From positions 24,115,398 to 24,179,397 of the forward strand of contig NC_092577.1 of the NCBI RefSeq assembly GCF_037975245.1: a stretch of 64,000 nt of DNA, read 5' to 3'. Origin of the DNA: Apostichopus japonicus. Its lineage: Eukaryota; Echinodermata; Holothuroidea; Aspidochirotida; Stichopodidae. Both the position numbers and the translations under genes were made by a program. The number at the start of each line of letters is the position of its first letter. Positions within the stretch are counted from its first letter, which is position 1. This document shows positions 24,641-35,064 of the stretch, piece by piece. The notes beneath the pieces are model-generated. The model ran no database searches. It was given only the letters and a program-made list of their open reading frames with translations, and was not told the origin of the DNA.

Positions 24641-25502
24641 AGAATGTGCTGAGCTCACTTCTAATAATGGGGACCAAGTGGTTTGGACATTATTTTTCAG
24701 TCTAGTGAAAACTACCAAGTGGATACCATTATGTTCCTCAGAAGTCACATGGTAAGGAGATGTCATGGCATGATTTTGATGAGCAGCAGCACTGAAAGTG
24801 TTGTACCACTCGCTCTCTTGGCACAGTCCATCCAGCCTTACAAACTGCTGCCCAGATTTAACGATGCAGAGGAAATGATGGGGCTGAACTAGAACTGAAG
24901 CAATTATCTCATAGCTGTCTCCAAATATACTGCAATTTTCTCGAATGGTAACTGGCTGATGGAACCTGTTTTTCCAATCTGTGACACTTAGTTCAGCAAT
25001 GAGGAAATCTCTTGGAACCATTCTTTCTTTTCCTACTGACTTTGTAATAAGTGTTACAATGGGCATACTTGGGTGAAGTAAACACAAACTCTTAAAACCT
25101 ACTTTAGTACTTTGTTCACTTGTCATGGCAAGAAAACCTAAGGATTCAGCTCTGCTGGTACCTTTGAGGCAAAATGCCTTTGGATGGTTTTTGAGAAGCC
25201 ATTCCCACACATTTTCCCTCATTATGCAATGTGTTGCTTGTCTGTTATTACGCAACTCACAAAAACTGTGTAAATGAAATGAGTCTCTCCTGGTTACTTA
25301 CATTAAATATCGACCTATGAAAAGTAAACATGCCAAAGTAGGCAACTTCTAACAGGACATCAATGGCGCACGTTGCACCATGCTTATGCACAGTACAGTG
25401 CAGGCCATTACGCACATGAAAACTATTTTTCATTAAAACATACAACATGTATTCATCCATGAAAATGTCCCTGGGGTAGTTTACAAGAACATTTCTATGC
25501 AC
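24640..25502 (-). pseudogene. USP-like cysteine peptidase region of the composite gene
   Basis: At 25257-25502 the sequence reads HGATCAIDVLLEVAYFGMF, reminiscent of the ubiquitin-specific protease Cys box (GNTCYxNSxLQ). About 190 residues later, at 24780-24870, HHFLCIVKSGQQFVRLDGL resembles the USP His box, followed by a closing hydrophobic strand (GIHLVVFTRLK). Spacing and order fit a shortened C19-type fold. The pieces are in two frames joined across a T-run near 25265 (a 1-nt indel). If real, it would cut ubiquitin or a ubiquitin-like tag. Another papain-like or Ulp1-like fold is possible. Confidence 0.4.
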
Positions 25503-25729
25503 AGATGGTTATGACAAGAATGAAAAATTTGCAACCATAATTTGAGAAAGTCAAAATTGCATACAGTAAAAAGATGCTTTGTCAGCTCACAATGCTACAA
25601 GATATTATGAACAGTGGGTAATATACACACATTATGCATACACATATATGCACACACACCAAATTGCCTGGATAGGATACTTGCCTGCCTATATACAGCA
25701 AGAAGCACAAAGAAAATAAAGTGACTGTA
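25503..25729. other. Spacer between the composite gene and the HECT fragment
   Basis: AT-rich with a CA/TA-rich patch (ACACACATTATGCATACACATATATGCACACAC region, 25624-25658). No coding signal. It may be intron sequence of the HECT gene or the 5' flank of the composite gene. Confidence 0.35.
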
Positions 25730-26345
25730 TCAACACAGAACTGTTTGTTTCTTCTGTAGATAATTAACAACAAAAGGCAAGATGAATATACCTCTCTTAG
25801 AAGCTGTTGTAGGTCCAGATCCAGGATGCCATCTGAAGATTTCATCCATCGGTTTCTGAACAATGCAATCAATGACTGCAGGGTGTAAAGGGATGTTAAT
25901 AGGGGCGTCATTAATTATGGCTGCAGCTATAATCTTTCCTAGTACCTCAAACATTCCAGAATAGAGTAACATTTCATTATTACTGGGTAACAGGTTATGA
26001 CTGTGTGTGCCCAAAAAAAAAAGCTTGAGTGCAGCTTTTGTACAAGGAGTCGAAAGTTCTCCCTTAACGGCCCCCAGCATCGATGGCCATTTCTCCATGG
26101 AAGCGAACAGAAATGGGGCATTTCACTTTGAAACTTTTCTTGAAGAATGCAACATTATCATCAAAGACGGTACCTATGGTTACATAAATGAATTGTCTGG
26201 GGTTACTTGCAAAGTTAAGGACATCCCTGATCCGTTGAATTGGATCGCCCTTCCCATTCCAAGGGGATGACTTTCTCTGTGTGTTGGTGTTAACGCCATC
26301 GAAAAAAAAAAAATTATGAAATGGCATCCTGTTCACCAGAGTCAT
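25730..26345 (-). pseudogene. HECT ubiquitin-ligase domain fragment
   Basis: The minus strand reads CPISVRFHGEMAIDAGG, then in another frame PLRENFRLLVQKL, then in a third frame EMLLYSGMFEVLGKIIAAAI and IPLHPAVIDCIVQKPMDEI. These are consecutive parts of the HECT N-lobe (the GExxxDxGGPxRE motif and the Gly-Lys helix). The frame changes fall at a G/C-run near 26080 and a run of ten A at 26015-26024. An acceptor-like TTCTAG precedes 26345 and a donor-like GGTATA ends the segment near 25790. The C-lobe with the catalytic Cys is absent. It resembles the G2E3-like HECT genes that are multi-copy in many invertebrates. Recent sequencing or assembly error at homopolymers could mimic the frameshifts. 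Confidence 0.65.
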
Positions 26346-26862
26346 CTCCTAGAATAAATAAGAAGACAGAAAAGGATAATAACTTCAGTCCTACAAAACC
26401 CAATTGTAAAAAGAAATGATAGGCTTTTTCTTGATGGGTCACAGAGTAATGAATTACTAATTGAAATAATAGGTCATTGTAAATAAGTGAAAACCCCACC
26501 TATTCATACAAGATCATCTAAAGAACTAGAACATCTTAGTGTATGTAGAATTAGCTCTAAATCTGTGACCGTAGCTACACTCAGTCACTATCTCAACTTA
26601 GTTGCAGATCCATTCAGACATTCCCTTCAACACTTGCTAAAATGCAGACAAAAAGATTGGGGCCCCCAGTTTAAAGACAACATTTTGACACTTCATTGCC
26701 CTTCAAAATGTATTTCCACCTAACTGAACTCAAATTCAGAAAGAAACTTATAGCAGGCATGCAATGTGGGGTTATGAAAATTATGATCACCTTTGGCAAT
26801 TCTTTAGCCCAACAAACAAGTGAAACTAACCAGGGCACGACACTCTGAGAGAAATATGTACG
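26346..26862. other. Non-coding, nothing recognised
   Basis: No conserved coding signal beyond the acceptor-like site next to the HECT fragment. The lost 3' half of the Tx1-like copy 2 is not present here. This matters for how the neighbouring chimera formed. Confidence 0.4.
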
Positions 26863-28457
26863 TAATTTCATTTCATTTATTTTTCGCAACATGCATTTAA
26901 ACGTTTACAAATAACAAGTAACAATAAGTAGTAGTGGATAATACATGAAGTGAAGGAAGCGGAACAAAAAACCCTTGCGGGCTTGACGGGGTGCTTCGCT
27001 CCCTAAAATAAAGAGAAAGAGACAAATCAAAGTACAACAAAGCAAAAGACCATAACAAAACAATAACACCCCCCCCGCAAAAAAAAAACAATCCAGTGCA
27101 TCTGAACACCTGAGTTTGTCCATACAACAAGTTGGAGTCTTTCAGTTACTTGTCAAGAGTTAGTGTTTGTTTAAATAATAATTACTTAAGTTATACCTAA
27201 AAGATTTTAAGCTAGGCTTGTCACTTATTGCCTTGGGTAATGAGTTCCAAAGATTAGTGGCACGATAACGAAGGCTTGAGTGGGAAGAAGTGCGATTTAC
27301 AGTATGCAAAAGAAGCTGAGGATTCCGTGTATTGTAGTTATGAATGAGGGAATTGATTGTGAAAAAGTTACAGAGAGCGTCTGGTAGCAGATTGTGTATG
27401 AAACGATACGTGATTGAAGCAGTTCCTAGATTGATTATGTCCTGAAGTTTCAATAAATTTAATGTTTTAAATAGAATATCAGTGTGATCACGGGGGCCAC
27501 AATGACAAATATGTCGAACAGCTCGTTTCTGCAGAAGAAACAGACGATTCAAGTAAGACTGCCTGGTACACGACCACGCAGTACTGCAATAAGTAAAGTG
27601 CGGATATATCAAAGTGAAGTACAAAGTGCGAAGAACGCTCTTTTAAGTCTACCAATAATACCGACTCCACTTGCAATTTGTGAGGATAAACTATGGATAT
27701 GCTCTTGCCAATTGAGATTACAATTAATAATTACCCCGAGAAATTTAATGTTACTAATAGAATTCAGAGTGTGACCATTCATGTTAATGTTGAAACTATA
27801 ATCGTTGTAATGCTTAAGTTTGTTAAATACCATGAAGTTTGTTTTGCTGATATTTAAGGATAGCTTATTAGCTACAAACCAATCACAATAAGCTTTTAGT
27901 TCAGAACAAACAGTCCTCTCTAACCGTTTAGGGTTATCGTCTGAAAAGAAAATGTTCGTGTCGTCAGCAAAAAGAACTAATGAAGAATTTCGTGAGACAG
28001 ACGATATGTCGTTTACATAAATAATAAATAGAAGTGGGCCAAGGATTGAACCTTGGGGAACCCCGCAACGGACAGTAGCCAGGTCAGAGTCTGTATTATT
28101 ATAGTGAGTGTATTGTTGCCTGAGATTCAAGTAACTATCGAACCATTTGAGCGGAAGTCCCCTTATTCCATAGTGTGACAGTTTGCGTAGTAAAATGTTG
28201 TGGTCGACTGTGTCAAAAGCTTTGGATAAGTCTAAGAAGATTCCAATCGAAGTCTCTTTCTTCTCGGCAGCTTTGTTTAATTTGTCAATAGCATCTACAA
28301 GAGCAGTTTCGGTAGAATGACCTGGGCGGAATCCGTACTGACTGTTTGAAAGAACTTTGTGCTTGTCTAAAAAGTTTTGTACTCTGTTAAATGCTAGTCT
28401 TTCTATAATTTTTGAAAGGCAGGGCAATACAGAAATTGGACGATAGTTTATAAAGTG
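26863..28457 (-). mobile_element. L2/CR1/Jockey-like LINE, 5'-truncated, 3' half of a chimera
   Basis: The minus strand encodes RT motifs NYRPISVLPCLSKIIE, YGFRPGHSTETALVDAI, FLDLSKAFDTVDHNILL, VPQGSILGPLLFIIYVND and FADDTN. After a frame change near 27620 comes YPHFTYCSTAWS and the usual C-terminal RNLWNSLPKAI type ending (27160). The 3'UTR ends in a TGAAATGAAAT-type tail at about 26863, characteristic of L2/CR1-group LINEs. The 5' end stops abruptly at 28457 against the Tx1-like sequence in the same orientation, with no endonuclease domain of its own. Confidence 0.85.
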
Positions 28458-30707
28458 ACAGATCACGCTCAATAACAAAGTCGGTCTGGAGATCACCAAC
28501 AAGATGCGGCATAGCCAGTGCAAGGCGGTTCCACAAAGCCTTAGCCAGCAACTTGTAGTCCACATTTAGCCAGGTGATCGGACGCTTGTTATGGGGATCC
28601 AAGGGGTCCCCAGACTTTGGCAGCAAAGTAATCATGCCCAGACGTTGACTTTGGTTTAACAGTCCGTTTTGGAAGGCGTCCTCGAAGACGGCTCTGATGT
28701 CGGGTCCTATTATTGCCCAGAAGGTTCGGTAGAACTCCCTCGGAAGCCCGTCCGAACCCGGGGACTTGCCATTCTTCATCTTCGAAAGCGCCTTCCAAAG
28801 CTCAACAGTGGTTATTCCGCCCCCCAAAATATCATTGACATCGTGGGGAACGGTTTTTGAGATTCCCCTCAATAAATCAGACTGTGCCGACAAGTCGACA
28901 TTGCCACGCGTAAACAAACTCGAATAATACTCTTTATATACGCGGACAATGCCGTGAGGGTCACTGACCACGGTCCCATCGGTAGCGCGCACAGACGGGA
29001 CGCGTCTGTCACCCGCCGATGAGCTAACGGACTGGTAAAACCTCAGTGAAGGGCGCTCCTCGGCTTCCACCGCTTCGACACGGGCCCTGACGCGGGCACC
29101 GTGGTACTTTTCATCGAGATACGTCTGCAAAGCGATGACTGCCGAAGGGTCGCCAAACTTCACCTCCGCGCACAGCTTCGAGAATTTTTCTCTTCGACGC
29201 CGTGCGCGGGTCACGCAATACTGAATTTGCGTAGCGTTTGATGCGCAACTTGATATTATCCCACCACTGGGATGTAGAAGCAAAGGCCGGCTTCAATGTT
29301 TGCCATCCTTTGTACCTGGTCTCGAAACCTTGGCGGAATTCTGCCTCGCCAAGAATCCGACAGTTAAGCTTCCATAGGCCCCCGCCCGATCGGGAAAATG
29401 GAAGGCAAAACAAAACGTGCTACCACAGTGTCATGGTCAGAGAGCGGACAGCTGAGCGTCTCGCAACCCGAAAATTTAAAACTTACGGGCGCATACACTC
29501 GATCTATCCTGGAGGCATCTTCTCCGTTAGGCCTCACCCACGTATACACCGTACTACACGGGTGTATACGCCTCCAGACATCGGCTAAAAGGTGTGCGGA
29601 AGTGAATCTGTCCAATTCTGTGATCCCAGCGTCGGGACTAGCAGACACAGAAGCCCCGAGTCTGTCAAGACCCGAGTCTGGGACACAGTTAAAGTCTCCG
29701 ACCATGACACATGGAGCACTACCAGGAACAAAGGAAGGCAGTGTGTTAAAAAAATCTCGTCTAGCAGAAGGCCGATTGGGAGCATACACATTGCAAAGGG
29801 AGATGTTACCAATCGGCCCTCGTGATCCGTCTCCACCCTAGTGGCAAAACCCGCCTGACGAGGTGACAGGAGGATGACAGTGCCACAGGATGAAGACGAA
29901 CCAAACGAAGCATGCAGCCCACCACCCCACTCATAGGCCCATAGAGGGACATCTTCTTCCAAAATATGTGTTTCTTGTAGGCAAACGCAGTCGACTTCAT
30001 TGAAATACAATATTGGAAAATGCGACTGCGCTTGCGATGATCCCTCATGCCATTCACGTTCAAGGTGGCAACTGAAAATGTATGGGCCATGAGAGGGCAA
30101 TGGGGCAAAACTACGCCGACGTCGATTCTGTAAGCTTCAAGCGCGCTCTAGACGACATATCGTCGTCGGAGTCGTCACTTGAGGCCGACCTCTTCAGTGA
30201 TGGTTCCCCCATCTCGTCGTACCAGCTCGTCCCAGTGGCATGTTTCGGCTCGACGATCACCGAGCCTCCGGAGTCGCTGTCAGACATAGCTTCCGGAGAC
30301 CGGACGACCGAGTCGTCGTCAGACAGAGTCTCCGGATCTGGCGATACCGGCGGCGGACTGGGGACGGAACTGGACGGGTTGATGGGGGAAGTGTCCGCTT
30401 CGCTGTGTGGTGGAGACGGTGCGGGCACGGGGTTGATGGGGGAAGCTGGTGGAGACTCTCGGTCCGGGCACGGGGTTGGGGTCTGCAACTACGGGGGAGG
30501 GTGAAGGAGGTGCGGAGAGTGAATCCTCAAAAAACAAACTATAAAGACAGGTTTAAACTTAAAACGATATACGATAACTATATACGACAAACGCACACAC
30601 CCGCCTGGCGGGAAGTATAGCACAGTACAGTACAGTAAGGTAGGTAAGAAAGTAGCTGTATCAGATGGAGAGCGAGAGCGAAACACGTCTGCACTCCACG
30701 AAAGCCA
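28458..30707 (-). mobile_element. Tx1-like LINE copy 2: 5' half with internal deletions
   Basis: Very similar to copy 1 (18.87-21.99 kb), with the same 5' terminus (GGCTTTCGTGGAGTGC at about 30706). Relative to copy 1 it lacks most of ORF1 (about 0.78 kb, equivalent to 21048-21823), 57 bp in RT (18906-18962), about 28 bp near 29812 and about 15 bp near 30391. ORF2 is open in parts: endonuclease with VMVGDFNCVPD and an intact SDHDTV (29364-29789), then RT to VIERDL at 28458. One-base insertions at about 29225 and 29383 shift the frame. It ends inside RT, fused to the L2-like LINE. Confidence 0.85.
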
Positions 30708-31299
30708 TCAGCAAAGGTTTTGCCAAACGTTGTAGCACGTTTCATCAACAGTGCCGCAGAACATTCGAAGTTTGTTTATGTTTAGACTTCAGAGATATGC
30801 TCAGATTTACTGTTATTTTGTTCTTTTTCTCGCTTCCTACGAGTTTGTTTGCTAATGAGAGTTGAGTATAGTCATGTTCGGGAGCATGTAGTTTGCACTT
30901 GTTGAAGCTTAGGCTTATTTGTTAGGAAAGTTTGCATATGTTGGTATTGGTTGGTCATCGGTGCATATTTTGAGTGATTTATGCAAATTTAGTCTTAAGC
31001 CATATATTAATTATGTCGACAAAGTAGAGTAAGTGATTATTATAGGTTGTAAGTATTTGTCATTGTTTTACTCAGGTAGTGGCGGGCCTGATCCAGTGAT
31101 CAGCAATAGGGGATTCCACATTGTCATTTGAAGTACGGATGCCTGTACGTGCCATCACGTTATGTAGGTTTAGTCAATAGGCAGATTTTACTGTTTTCGT
31201 TGTAGTGAGGGGTATTGAACTTAAAGTTGCGACATGTTGTAGACATATTGTGCCTTGTCAGAGTTGTTTCATATATCTTTACTTGTTTACCCCTTTTTA
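30708..31299. other. Flank with no recognisable feature
   Basis: No coding similarity was seen. It may hold the 5' part and introns of the XPG/CXC gene that follows; a TTTTTAAG acceptor-like site lies at about 31293-31300. Confidence 0.35.
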
Positions 31300-34200
31300 A
31301 GTGCTACCCTTGGACAATGCATTGTTGAAATGTCCAGACCAAGGATTGTTCTGGCTCCTATTCCCTTAGGTCTTGGTGTTGAAATGCACCACCAGTACGG
31401 ATCGCGGTTCTTAATTGATAGTTTGAATAATCATGGGCTATGCGTGTCCTATTCAGAGGTACTGAACTTTGAATCAAGTGCGGCTTGTTTCAAGGGCACA
31501 GGTATTCCGGTAGCTGGATACTTTGGTCAGTACATAGCCGACAATGTCGACCATAATCTGAGAACTTTAGATGGACGCGGTACAGTCCATGCAATGGGCA
31601 TAATGACAATGACCCCAGGTATGCCAAAAAAAAGTTGCTTTTCCGCGACTAACCAACCTCTTAACTGCAGGTGGACTGGAGGATAACAAAATTGCAATTC
31701 GCTACTATAGATACCTTAAAGGGAAGAGCCTTCCATTGGTGTTCAGGAAATTGCCCCTTGTTGAAATAGCCAATGAACAGCATGGAAAACTGGACACTTT
31801 GTGGAAAGTATCATGGTCCCTTCGACCACGTTCTACAGGCTGGAGTGGAATGTTGCAGGCATTGCGCAAGGGTGACCATCCAGGAAAGTCTAGTGTTCAC
31901 TTTCTTCCTATGTTGGATCTTGACCCAAAATATATGACATGCATTTATTCCACACTCCACTTCGTTGCGACTGAAAGCAATCGCCAAGGCACAGTTCCAG
32001 TGGTAACATTCGACCAGCCTCTCTGGTGGAAATCTAGAACAATCATTCTGAATGAAGACGCAGCCAGCATTCTCAAGCCAATCATACTGATACTTGGGGT
32101 TTTTCACACCGTTATGAGTTGCCTTGGCAGTATCGGTCACATAATGGAAGGATCGGGCCTGAAGGAAACGCTGGAGCTAGTTCATGCTGGCAATGCTGTG
32201 GGGCACATGTTAGGTGGAAAGGCATATGCAAGGGCTGTTAGAGGACACTTCCTGGTAGACGCTGCTTTAAATGCGATCCTCTTAACACGATGCTATCATG
32301 TACCAGTTTTTTCACAAGAGGAAGACGTCCCAGATACATCAGATGACCTTCGGGAGGCCCTGAAATGTTGTGATGCTTTCCTGGCAGAGGACATGACTGA
32401 CGAAGTGGTTTGCCAGCAGGACGTGTTTCACCGGATAAAGGAGAAAATGGGAGCACAGAAAGGACGTTTGTCTGAGCTCCCAACAGGAAACCTTTGGATC
32501 GAGTACATGGGAATGGTGGATTTGCTGAGATCTCAAAGAACGGGTGACTTTCAGTTGTACCTGAGGTGTCTCCAGGACATGCATCCCTATCTTGCCGCAT
32601 CTGGACAACCACTACGTGAAATCAGTGCAGATCCATCTTCAGGATATGCTGGAATTGAAAGAAACAAACCCTTATGTCTACAACAGGTTCAGTTCTGGTC
32701 TGTTTGTCATTCGGCGCAGTGACCGCTGGGTTGCCTAGTGACCTAGTCATCGAACAGGCTCTTATGCGGACAATCAAAACCACAGGGGGTTTGACAAGAG
32801 GCCGGGGTATGTAAGAGAGGCAGCGGAAACGCTGGCTTCTTGCAATGCCCGCCTGTGCTGACATCAATGAATCGATGCAGGAACTTACAGGTGCAACATA
32901 CAATACTAGTGATCAGCATAAGGACCTTTTTGTTTCACGGAAGGAACGCGATCATAAAGACACGAGATCTTCCAGTACCTCAATGACTACAATCCATTCG
33001 TGTCAGAAGAAGGAGCATTGTACAGCGTAGCCACTGGCGTGACTGCAAGTGCCTCGTGTAACCCACATGAAGCAAGGACAGTCGGAGAAGCTAACTTGGA
33101 CAAATGATGGGACAAAACGCATTTGACTTTGTCTTCAGAAGGAAGGAACAAATAGAAAGAATGGGACTGAAACAGCTGGTTGTGGATGACGAAAAAGTGA
33201 AAATTTACCCTCAGCTTCTCTTTCAGAGGCTGCTAATTCTAGCTAACAACAGTGACTATAGCTTGGACGATCTATTGAAATATGATCTTCCTGCGCAACC
33301 GACAGCATTGTTTGATAAACACGGTCTTCTCCGCCAAGCAAACAAGCCACAACTGGCTGATGCGCTACCGCCCACTTCATCGAATGAAGTCCAGCAGACG
33401 CGTGACAGCAAACCAGTGTACAATGTCCTCGATGGAGGTTCTCTTTTACATAGATTTCCCTGGAAAAGGGGTGAAACGTTTGACTCCATAGCTTCTACCT
33501 ACGTCAAGTATGTGAACACGTTTACAAATCCAATTGTCGTTTTCGATGGATATGAAACGGACAGCTCCACAAAATATTTGACTCATCTCAGGCGATGAAA
33601 GGGTGCAGTTGGTGCACAGATGTTCTTCACTAGCAGCATGGCGTTAAAGTCGAAAAAGGAACACTTTTTGGCAAACATCGAAAATAAGCAGATATTCATC
33701 AATTTCCTGTCTGAAAAACTCCAAACCCAGGGTATCAAAACATTGCACTCCAAAGGTGACGCTGATCTTTTGATTGCATTGACTGAGGTGAAGTGCGCAA
33801 AAATTGGTGCTACACATGTTATCGGAGAAGACACCGACCTTCTGGTGTTACTTTGTCACCATGCTGAAGAGGAAAGGGATGAGTTGACATTTCGGTCGGA
33901 CAAAGCAGTGAAACGAGATACAAACACTAAAAATAGAGAGTGGCAGATCAATGCTTTGCAGACTTCTCTGGGTGAAAAAGCTGTGCTACCTGTTACCCAT
34001 CATCCATGCCATTGGAGGTTGTGACACAACTTCGAGATTGTACGGGATTGGTAAGGGACTACCTCTCAAAAAGGCGTTGTCAAACACTTCGTTTGCAAAG
34101 CAGCTGGAGCAAGTGTTGGATTGTTCCACTCGTGAGGAGATGAAAACCTCGGGGGAGAAGGTCCTAGTAGAATTATACGGAGGCAAGAACACAGAGTCCT

Positions 34201-34607
34201 TAGATTCACTGAGGATAAGGAAGTTCAAGGACAAAGTAGTGAGGTGTGCTTCCAGCGTAGAGATACAAAATCTTCCACCCACACTGGATGCCGGAATGTA
34301 CCACATATATCCAGCCTTTTACCAAGCTAAATGTTGGATGTCAAAGGATGAGGACTGTGCATTGAGGGCAGTAGATTGGGGATGGCAGGACCTGCAGGGC
34401 AAACTTATGCCTACAACAATGGACTGTCAGCCTGCCCCTGACAATATTCTCAAGTCGATAAGGTGCCATTGTAAAGGGGACTGCTCCACGAACAGATGCA
34501 GCTGCAGAAAGCAAGGCCTGAAATGTACAAATGCCTGTGGTGAATGTCGTGGTGATGCCTGTTCCAATAGCACAGCTATTGACGTGACTGAGGAGATGGA
34601 CATGTAA
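31300..34607 (+). pseudogene. XPG/PIN-like nuclease gene with CXC-like Cys-rich tail, broken
   Basis: The first exon (about 31300-31618) reads SRPRIVLAPIPLGLGVEMHH and NVDHNLRTLDGRGTVHAMG. A 52-bp GT-AG intron (31619-31670) keeps the frame into PGGLEDNKIAIRYY. The long middle runs to about 32607, then the frame changes repeatedly (about 32607, 32735, 32960, 33105 and 33970), with stops at 32737-32739 and after THLRR (about 33596). The nuclease-like part has VLDGGSLLHRFPW, IVVFDGYE, GDADLLIALT, VIGEDTDLLVLLC and HAIGGCDTTSRLYGIGKG, matching the acidic pockets of XPG/FEN1-type PIN domains. The C-terminus (34460-34600) is CHCKGDCSTNRCSCRKQGLK with more Cys pairs, like tesmin/TSO1 CXC repeats. 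The family is multi-copy in fishes and invertebrates. An Academ-type DNA transposon is a possible origin. Confidence 0.65.
31619..31670 (+). other. 52-bp GT-AG intron
   Basis: The sequence GTATGCC...TTAACTGCAG interrupts a Gly codon; removal restores an open frame matching the family on both sides. It shows that this copy did not arise by recent retroposition of a spliced mRNA. Confidence 0.75.
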
Positions 34608-35064
34608 CTCACGGGGGCTGAGCCAGGTAGCGCAGCTAGTTTATGGACTAAGTATTTGGTCGCAAAGAGTGTTCTAGGGCTAAAGAAACAGCAATCAGCA
34701 ATCAAAACCAAATTATACAGAGAATTACAATAACAAGGTACAAAATGTCTATTTTCAGTACAAATCAGGGACTACGTCATGACATGACGTAATACTACGT
34801 TATAGTTACGTCATATCATGACGAAATTAGCCTTATTTCATAGATTGATATCACATTCCTATCTGTTGGCAATACATTTATGGGCCCTAGAACCACCCAG
34901 AAAAAAGTTTGCTGTACATTGAATTCTGACATGGCGGCCATCTTCAATTTATGCAAATTAGGGCACTTAGGGTGGGTAACTTTGAGATAACTTTCGATAT
35001 GATGTTCAGTGGGGTCCAATGAACCAGTCAAAGCCAAAAAAAAACCTTCTCAAACAATTTGTTC
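34608..35064. other. Spacer with clustered ACGTCAT motifs
   Basis: Between 34770 and 34830 the motif TACGTCAT or its complement occurs several times (for example CTACGTCATGACATGACGTA), giving short CRE/ATF-like palindromes. No gene is seen. These may be transposon ends or a regulatory cluster. Confidence 0.35.

Larger units (their letters stand above)
16218..25502 (-). pseudogene. Composite USP-like / DDE-like / BRCT gene, broken and split by a LINE
   Basis: This is one minus-strand coding unit in pieces: a cysteine-peptidase-like N-terminal part (25502 to about 24640), a basic linker, a central part with transposase-like acidic motifs (about 24330-22010), and a BRCT domain plus basic tail (17059-16218). 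The last two are separated only by the LINE at 17073-21992, whose 13-bp target duplication shows that they were continuous. The frame reads AKFTEYKKR on one side and LAAAIIQHNF on the other. Several frameshifts and stops (near 25265, 24120, 23640 and 23110, and within 16640-16700) make it non-functional here. I do not recognise the family by name. Continuity of the BRCT part is strongly supported; the peptidase and DDE assignments are inference. Confidence 0.6.

Noticed and set aside
27609..28565. Single 318-codon frame spanning the Tx1/L2 junction
   Set aside because: Its first ~35 codons are Tx1-like sequence read in the wrong frame; it is not a functional fusion protein.
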